NCBI GenBank assembly: GCA_031382085.1
Contig: JANMYM010000083.1
Span: forward strand, 62,001-126,000
Origin: UBA964 sp031382085
GTDB lineage: Bacteria; Pseudomonadota; Gammaproteobacteria; Steroidobacterales; Steroidobacteraceae
Length of the DNA: 64,000 nt
Direction: 5' to 3'
In this document: positions 59,689 through 64,000 of the stretch, in pieces
How positions within the stretch are numbered: the stretch's first letter is position 1
Layout of the letters: every line of letters begins with the position of its first letter
Notes under the pieces: model-generated
Seen by the model: only the letters and a program-made list of their open reading frames with translations
Told to the model about the DNA's origin: nothing
Database searches by the model: none
Position numbers and translations under genes: made by a program

Positions 59689-60875
59689 GCGCGACGCGCG
59701 GAGCGTCTCACTTCTTGCGCGGGACCGACGAGTGCGGTGGCGCGATGCCAGCGTAGCAGGCTCGCGAGCAAAGACCCGCTGCCGACGACGCGCACGCGTT
59801 CACGCGGATGCGCCCGGTGACGCAGCTCGTAGAGATAGCCCAACGCGGCACAGTCGAGATTCGTGATAGCTGCAAGCTTGATGACGATTTCGTCACGCTG
59901 CGACGCTTGCAGAGTCGCCACGACGACTTTGAGCTCGGGCAGCGTTCGGGCGACGAACGCGCCGCGGATCTCTACGGTGGTGCCGTCGGTCGTTATCGCG
60001 ATTGGCGCGCTTGCTTGCACGACTGCTGCATACGCGCGCCACACCAGTAGGGGCACGACGGCCGTCGCCACCTCGTGAATCAGGAACAGCGCGTCGCTGC
60101 CGTACCTGCGCGCAAGCGCCGGCTCTTGAAATAACCGCCACAACCACTCGAACCCGGTGCGCTGCAAGAGGCGCGGCGCGCGACGCAACGTACCCGCGAG
60201 AAAACCGATTGCCGCCCCCACATGGCTAATTACAGGTGCCGTCAACGCCGCTCGGTTGCGCTCGATCCACTGGTGGCCTTTCCTTGCACCGAGCGCGACG
60301 GCAAGGAAATCGGCGTCGCTTGCGTTGATCGCCTCCAATGTCGCCGGAGCGCTGAGATCCTCAACGCTTCCACGGCCGGGGTTCAATGACCCTGCTCCCC
60401 GCAAATCGCCCGGCGAAATAGCCAAATTCTTGTTAGCCTCGTCCGCGACCCCTTCATCCCCACCGAAGAAGAAAGTCCGAACCTGGCGGCCGGAGGTTCG
60501 TTCGCGAAGTCGCTCCACGAGCGTGCTGCCTGCGACACGCGTCAAACCTGGAATGCCCAACAGGCGGCCGAGCCACACGAGCGGCATGCCGTCCACCACG
60601 CTGAGTTCCGCGTTGAGCAAGCACTCGCGGAAACCGGGATCCCGGCTGGCAATCGACAGGAAATTTACGTTCAGGGTCGCGATGACCAATCGTCGCCTGC
60701 CAGTTAGCGCCGTGTCGATCCTTCGCATCGCGGTCGCGAGACTGATGGGGTCGAGCGGCACACCTAACAGCCAATGGACGGGCAGTTGCTCGAGGTCGGG
60801 CGGGACGTGTTGACGTTCGGCTGCCGCCGCGGATCGCGCATCGGCGTCGATGATCTCGTTTGAGCTTATTGCCAT
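59685..60875 (-). CDS. WecG/TagA/CpsF glycosyltransferase fused to a STAS-like domain
   Basis: 396 residues from ATG 60875. The first 240 or so residues are a WecG/TagA family enzyme: LNVNFLSIASRDPGFRECL, DGMPLVWLGRLLGIPGLTRV, VRTFFFGGDEG and VALGARKGHQWIERN, which usually add the second sugar to an undecaprenyl-diphosphate sugar. The last 100 residues form a STAS-like domain (VEIRGAFVARTLPELKVVV, DEIVIKLAAITNLDCAALGY); at the usual phosphorylatable Ser (DSAG) there is Cys-Ala. The fusion is unusual and suggests regulation or scaffolding. A frame to 60974 exists, but 60876-61010 has no clear gene. Confidence 0.85.
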   Translation of the reverse strand: MAISSNEIIDADARSAAAAERQHVPPDLEQLPVHWLLGVPLDPISLATAMRRIDTALTGRRRLVIATLNVNFLSIASRDPGFRECLLNAELSVVDGMPLVWLGRLLGIPGLTRVAGSTLVERLRERTSGRQVRTFFFGGDEGVADEANKNLAISPGDLRGAGSLNPGRGSVEDLSAPATLEAINASDADFLAVALGARKGHQWIERNRAALTAPVISHVGAAIGFLAGTLRRAPRLLQRTGFEWLWRLFQEPALARRYGSDALFLIHEVATAVVPLLVWRAYAAVVQASAPIAITTDGTTVEIRGAFVARTLPELKVVVATLQASQRDEIVIKLAAITNLDCAALGYLYELRHRAHPRERVRVVGSGSLLASLLRWHRATALVGPAQEVRRSARRA

Positions 60876-61010
60876 GGCGTCTCGACGGTGCTTTTCGCAT
60901 GGAGTCCCTCGCCCCACCAGTTCTCGTTGTCCGCCGGCGAGAGGGGTAGAGTATTCGTCGAGTTTCTGCCGCACGTCAATGGCCGCGCTCGTCCTCTGCT
61001 CGAATCGGAC

Positions 61011-61841
61011 TCAGTCGATGTGCACTAGCTGCGAGCCCGATTCGGGCAGCTTGATCGCCGAGCGCCCCGTGTCGGCGACTCCCGCCGGCAGCGCTCGCTG
61101 CCGGCGCCCAAACGCTACCAGGTTGTCGCGCCAGCGTTTGCGCAACAACAGCGGCGACGCAAACATGCGCATAACGCGTGCCGACACCGAATTTCCCGCG
61201 TTGCTCAGTTGAGCGTAGTCGACTGTGACGTGTTCCAGGCCGCTCTGTCGAAGCTGCCAGCGAAGGTGGCTATACTCGAACTCGAGCACGTGACCGGTCG
61301 ATCGCCCCCGAGCTGGATAGAACCAATCGCAAGCGATGCGCTGACCCGTGAGGATGCGGACGCAGTTCCTTAAGCGATTGAAGTTCGGTGTCGTCAGGAA
61401 CAGAGTGCCGTCAATATCGAGCCGCTCGACGAACTGACGGAGCACAGAGTGCAGCGGCACGAGCAAATGCTCGACAACCTCACAAATGACGATCAGGTCG
61501 AATCTGCCATCGCGCACTTTGCTTGCGAGGTCGTCGCGCAGCAGATCGCAGACGGCGAACTCTATGCCGCGCGTGGTCACGGCAGCGGCATATTCGTCCG
61601 AAACGTCGAGCAGAGTGCAGCGCGTGCCGTAGATTCGATTGAAGAGCAAAGAAATCTGGCCACCGCCGATTTCCAGCAGACGCTGCGGCGGCCGGCCGCC
61701 GGTCGCTCGCAAGATGTATTGCATGGTCTTGAAGTAGCGACCTTTGAATGTCCGATAGTACTGGGTGCCCTCAAAGAATGCGTTCTTGATGATCGTCGCC
61801 TCGTAGGCCTCGGCGAATACCTGGCGGTCCAAGTTACTCAT
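61011..61841 (-). CDS. Class I SAM-dependent methyltransferase
   Basis: 276 residues from ATG 61841; the longer frame overlaps the glycosyltransferase gene completely. SAM motif RLLEIGGGQISLLFNRIYG, then LLDVSDEYAAAV, FDLIVICEVVEHLLVPLHSV and GTLFLTTPNFNRLRNCVRIL, as in methyltransferases of surface polysaccharide loci. Its start overlaps the upstream glycosyltransferase stop by 8 bp. It may methylate a sugar of the glycan, perhaps as a chain cap; this is an inference. Confidence 0.86.
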   Translation of the reverse strand: MSNLDRQVFAEAYEATIIKNAFFEGTQYYRTFKGRYFKTMQYILRATGGRPPQRLLEIGGGQISLLFNRIYGTRCTLLDVSDEYAAAVTTRGIEFAVCDLLRDDLASKVRDGRFDLIVICEVVEHLLVPLHSVLRQFVERLDIDGTLFLTTPNFNRLRNCVRILTGQRIACDWFYPARGRSTGHVLEFEYSHLRWQLRQSGLEHVTVDYAQLSNAGNSVSARVMRMFASPLLLRKRWRDNLVAFGRRQRALPAGVADTGRSAIKLPESGSQLVHID

Positions 61842-63129
61842 GTCGATCGACGGATCGTTTCCGAGCGAACGCCAGGGTTTCGCGATAGAAGTCCGCAATT
61901 CGTTCGGCCTTTGCCGACCAAATATGAGAACGGCGCACGACCTGTGCTGCAGCTTCGCCCAGGCTGCGGCAGCGATCTGGCGACTTGACCAGCGCTTCCA
62001 TGGCTGTCCGCAGCGATTCGACGAGCTCTTCCCGTCGCTGCAGCGGCAACTTGATTCCCGTAGATTCATCGAGAAACTCGGCCGGACCGCCATAATCGAC
62101 GACGATGCACGGTAGCGCGCTCGCCATGGCCTCGAGAACTACGGCGCCCCCGAACTCTCGGAGGCTCGGAAACACGAACGCTTGCGACCGTCGCAATTCG
62201 CCTGCGAGATTGGGCTGCGACATGCGGCCGAGCAATTTCACGCAGTCGCGGAGCCCGTGGCACGCGATGAAGGCCTCGTGAGCGGCGCGCTCCGGCCCGT
62301 CGCCAATCACAGTCAACTCACACTCTCGCAGGCGCGCCGAGCGCCTCATGGCTTCGAGGGTCAACGACAGACCTTTGTACGCAACGAGGCGCCCGACAGT
62401 CACGAAGCGAAACTTGCCGAGCGGCGGCGACCACGCGTCCGCTATCGGAAATCGCTCCGGATCTACACCGTTCTCTGGAAAGTCCAGTCGCAACCCGCGA
62501 AAGCCCGTCGGCACTTCGGCGGCCGTCGACCGACTCGCCACGATGACGGCCGCGAGATGCTCGTACATCGACCGATGATACGGCAACCAGCGATAAAGGC
62601 GGCGGAACGGCACGAGCCACTCCCGTTCCCGACGCACGAGGTCCGGGAATTGTTTCGGCCACGCGAGGCCGCCGTTCAGCGGCCCGACAATCATCGGAAC
62701 GCTGGTGGCCGCAGCTAACGGGCTCGGGACCGTGGGAGACAGAGGTGTAATCCTGTGAACCAGATCGAAATCGCCGCGCGCGAGGCGCGCGGAGAAAATC
62801 TTGGCGACGAGCTTCTCGAACACGATGTAGCTCGGCCAAGTGAGCGCCGTGTCGATCGTCCAGCTCAGTTGATCGCCGCCGCGCACGAGGCGAGCGAAGC
62901 GGTAAATCGGTCGTGCGAGCCACTCGTTGTCGATGAATTCGATTTCGGCGTACCGGTGCAGGTCCGTTGCCGCGAGGTCCGTACGATTGCGCAGGTGAGT
63001 CGCAATCGTGACGCGCATGTCGGTGCGCACCGCCAACGCGCGTGCTAAATTGTAGCCGACAAGCGGCACGCTCACCCAAGCCGGATTGCAAGCTTCGACA
63101 ATTAAAAGGGCTCGGAGCGGCGCGGTCAT
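61834..63129 (-). CDS. Family 4 glycosyltransferase
   Basis: 431 residues. GT-B fold: the N-terminal half begins RALLIVEACNPAWVSVPLVG and has VPMIVGPLNGGLAWPKQFPD; the C-terminal half has FRFVTVGRLVAYKGLSLTLE, LTVIGDGPER and the nucleotide-sugar binding EX7E region FPSLREFGGAVVLEAMASAL. Retaining glycosyltransferases of this family build surface polysaccharides. First gene of the minus-strand group that runs to 58693, divergent from the ligase-like gene at 63181 with 51 bp between starts. The donor sugar is unknown. Confidence 0.9.
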   Translation of the reverse strand: MTAPLRALLIVEACNPAWVSVPLVGYNLARALAVRTDMRVTIATHLRNRTDLAATDLHRYAEIEFIDNEWLARPIYRFARLVRGGDQLSWTIDTALTWPSYIVFEKLVAKIFSARLARGDFDLVHRITPLSPTVPSPLAAATSVPMIVGPLNGGLAWPKQFPDLVRREREWLVPFRRLYRWLPYHRSMYEHLAAVIVASRSTAAEVPTGFRGLRLDFPENGVDPERFPIADAWSPPLGKFRFVTVGRLVAYKGLSLTLEAMRRSARLRECELTVIGDGPERAAHEAFIACHGLRDCVKLLGRMSQPNLAGELRRSQAFVFPSLREFGGAVVLEAMASALPCIVVDYGGPAEFLDESTGIKLPLQRREELVESLRTAMEALVKSPDRCRSLGEAAAQVVRRSHIWSAKAERIADFYRETLAFARKRSVDRHE

Positions 63130-63180
63130 CTGCGGCCGAATTCGGGAAATTATTAGGACCTAGTGTAGCGCTGCTCGCCC

Positions 63181-64000
63181 ATGCCAGAACACTTACGAGC
63201 GCTGGTCGCCATTCTCGCGATTGCATTGGCCACCTTCTGGTTGGCGGCCAAGCCGATGTGCGCCGTCATAATGGCGACCGACGACTACCGCCGCCGGCGC
63301 AACGCCTGGTTCGGGATGACGTTGGCGGCATTCTTGACCGGAAATTTCTGGCTCTATGTCTTTGTCAGTGGTGCGCTCGCCGCATGGTACGGTGCCCGCG
63401 ATAGAAGCCCGTTGGCGCTGTATTGTTTGCTGATCCTCGTCATACCCCAAGACATCGCGCACGAACTACCCGGCGTCGGGCCTGTTCGCTACCTCTTCCT
63501 CGTCGATCACGTCCGAGTGCTCAATCTCGTGCTGTTGTTGCCCTTGGCCTTGAGGCTCAGGAAGACCGAGCGGCGGGAATCGAGCCCTCAATTTCGCCTG
63601 CCGGACTTGCTCGTGATCGGGCTAATACTCTTCATGGTCTTTTGCGAAGCTCTCAATGCCTCGCTGACTGGGACGATCCGGACGGCGTTTAATCTCGGCA
63701 TCGACATCTGGCTGCCGTACTTCGTCGCGAGCCGCGCGCTGCGTGACAGTCGCGATTTCCGCGAAATGGCCGGCGCTCTCGTACTCTGCTGTTGGCTCGT
63801 CGGCACGCTGGCGGCATACGAAGCCATGAGTCGGTGGCTGCTGTACTTCAGTTTGCGCGGCGAGCTGGGATTGCAGCCATCGTTCTACGCCGTACGCGGT
63901 GTCAGCGCTATCCGCGCGCAAGTCTCCGCAACCCAACCGATCGTGCTGGGCTACTTGCTCGTAGTGGGACTCGGCATGCTGCACTACGTAGCGCCCCTCC
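63181..64000 (+). CDS. O-antigen ligase/polymerase-like membrane protein, C-terminus beyond the window
   Basis: 273 residues are visible from ATG 63181, with the frame open to the last base. It has repeated hydrophobic segments (for example VAILAIALATFWLAAKPMC, FLTGNFWLYVFVSGALAAWY and YCLLILVIP) and a long loop with YAVRGVSAIRAQVSATQPIV followed by LGYLLVVGLGML, which resembles the pre-catalytic loop of O-antigen ligase/Wzy-type proteins. It would polymerise or ligate glycan units in the periplasm after the flippase acts. The catalytic loop itself lies outside the window, so polymerase or ligase cannot be decided. Confidence 0.78.
   Translation, partial: MPEHLRALVAILAIALATFWLAAKPMCAVIMATDDYRRRRNAWFGMTLAAFLTGNFWLYVFVSGALAAWYGARDRSPLALYCLLILVIPQDIAHELPGVGPVRYLFLVDHVRVLNLVLLLPLALRLRKTERRESSPQFRLPDLLVIGLILFMVFCEALNASLTGTIRTAFNLGIDIWLPYFVASRALRDSRDFREMAGALVLCCWLVGTLAAYEAMSRWLLYFSLRGELGLQPSFYAVRGVSAIRAQVSATQPIVLGYLLVVGLGMLHYVAPL

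Noticed and set aside
60876..61010. A separate small gene between the WecG-STAS and methyltransferase genes
   Set aside because: Only a GTG-started extension of the WecG frame crosses it, with no family similarity or ribosome site; treated as non-coding.
1..64000. CRISPR arrays, tRNA, rRNA, insertion sequences and integrases
   Set aside because: No regularly spaced repeats, cloverleaf-like genes, transposase motifs or terminal inverted repeats were seen on reading both strands; short gaps leave little room for them.

Overview
The window looks like chromosomal DNA of a GC-rich proteobacterium (GC about 65% by eye). The mix of flavin-dependent steroid/aromatic-type oxidoreductases, Tat- and lipoprotein-exported enzymes and Wzx/Wzy-type surface polysaccharide genes would fit a gammaproteobacterium near Steroidobacterales or Nevskiales. 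That placement is an inference from gene content only. Genes are packed tightly, often with 4-bp start/stop overlaps. I found no rRNA, tRNA, CRISPR array, insertion sequence or integrase, and no gene-free stretch above 300 bp; the longest gaps are 45529-45718, 50798-50960 and 60876-61010.

Positions 1-24.8 kb hold what looks like a catabolic or detoxification region. It has an aldehyde dehydrogenase cut by the left edge, then an operon of two related FAD dehydrogenases with two tandem GPH-type symporters. Next come MDR and SDR oxidoreductases and a minus-strand operon of mostly exported enzymes: a racemase-like protein, an aminotransferase, an S9 peptidase, an epimerase-like protein and a doubled SnoaL-like protein. 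A plus-strand operon follows (HsaA-like flavin monooxygenase, MFS transporter, SnoaL, cupin, FAD-linked oxidase), then SUI1, a second cupin, an SDR, a nitrilase-like protein and a doubled YjbR protein. The substrate cannot be named from sequence.

Positions 24.8-43.1 kb are mixed: a five-gene operon with an ABC-2 exporter, an acid phosphatase and a DUF1838 protein; a MECR-like reductase with two secreted proteases; a TIR-TolB-TPR protein divergent from a SLOG/membrane protein; a GST with a quinone reductase; an alpha/beta hydrolase; an MFS transporter; and an FHA protein.

From 43.1 kb to the right edge lies a surface-glycan locus: RmlD, a WcaJ-type initiating phosphotransferase, three methyltransferases, a PglK-like flippase, two glycosyltransferases, a WecG-like enzyme fused to a STAS-like domain, and an O-antigen ligase/polymerase-like protein cut by the right edge. 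Inside it are an aldo/keto reductase, a 2158-residue type I polyketide synthase ending in a thioesterase, and a crotonyl-CoA carboxylase/reductase homologue. I infer that the locus makes an acylated or polyketide-decorated glycan or glycolipid.

The clearest signal not explained by genes is a short non-palindromic word, YGTTAGS (reverse complement SCTAACR). It occurs about 100 times in the first 43 kb in several reading frames and both orientations, and drops to near background inside the glycan/polyketide locus. It behaves like a genome-signature or iterated motif, and its loss suggests that the locus was acquired from another source.
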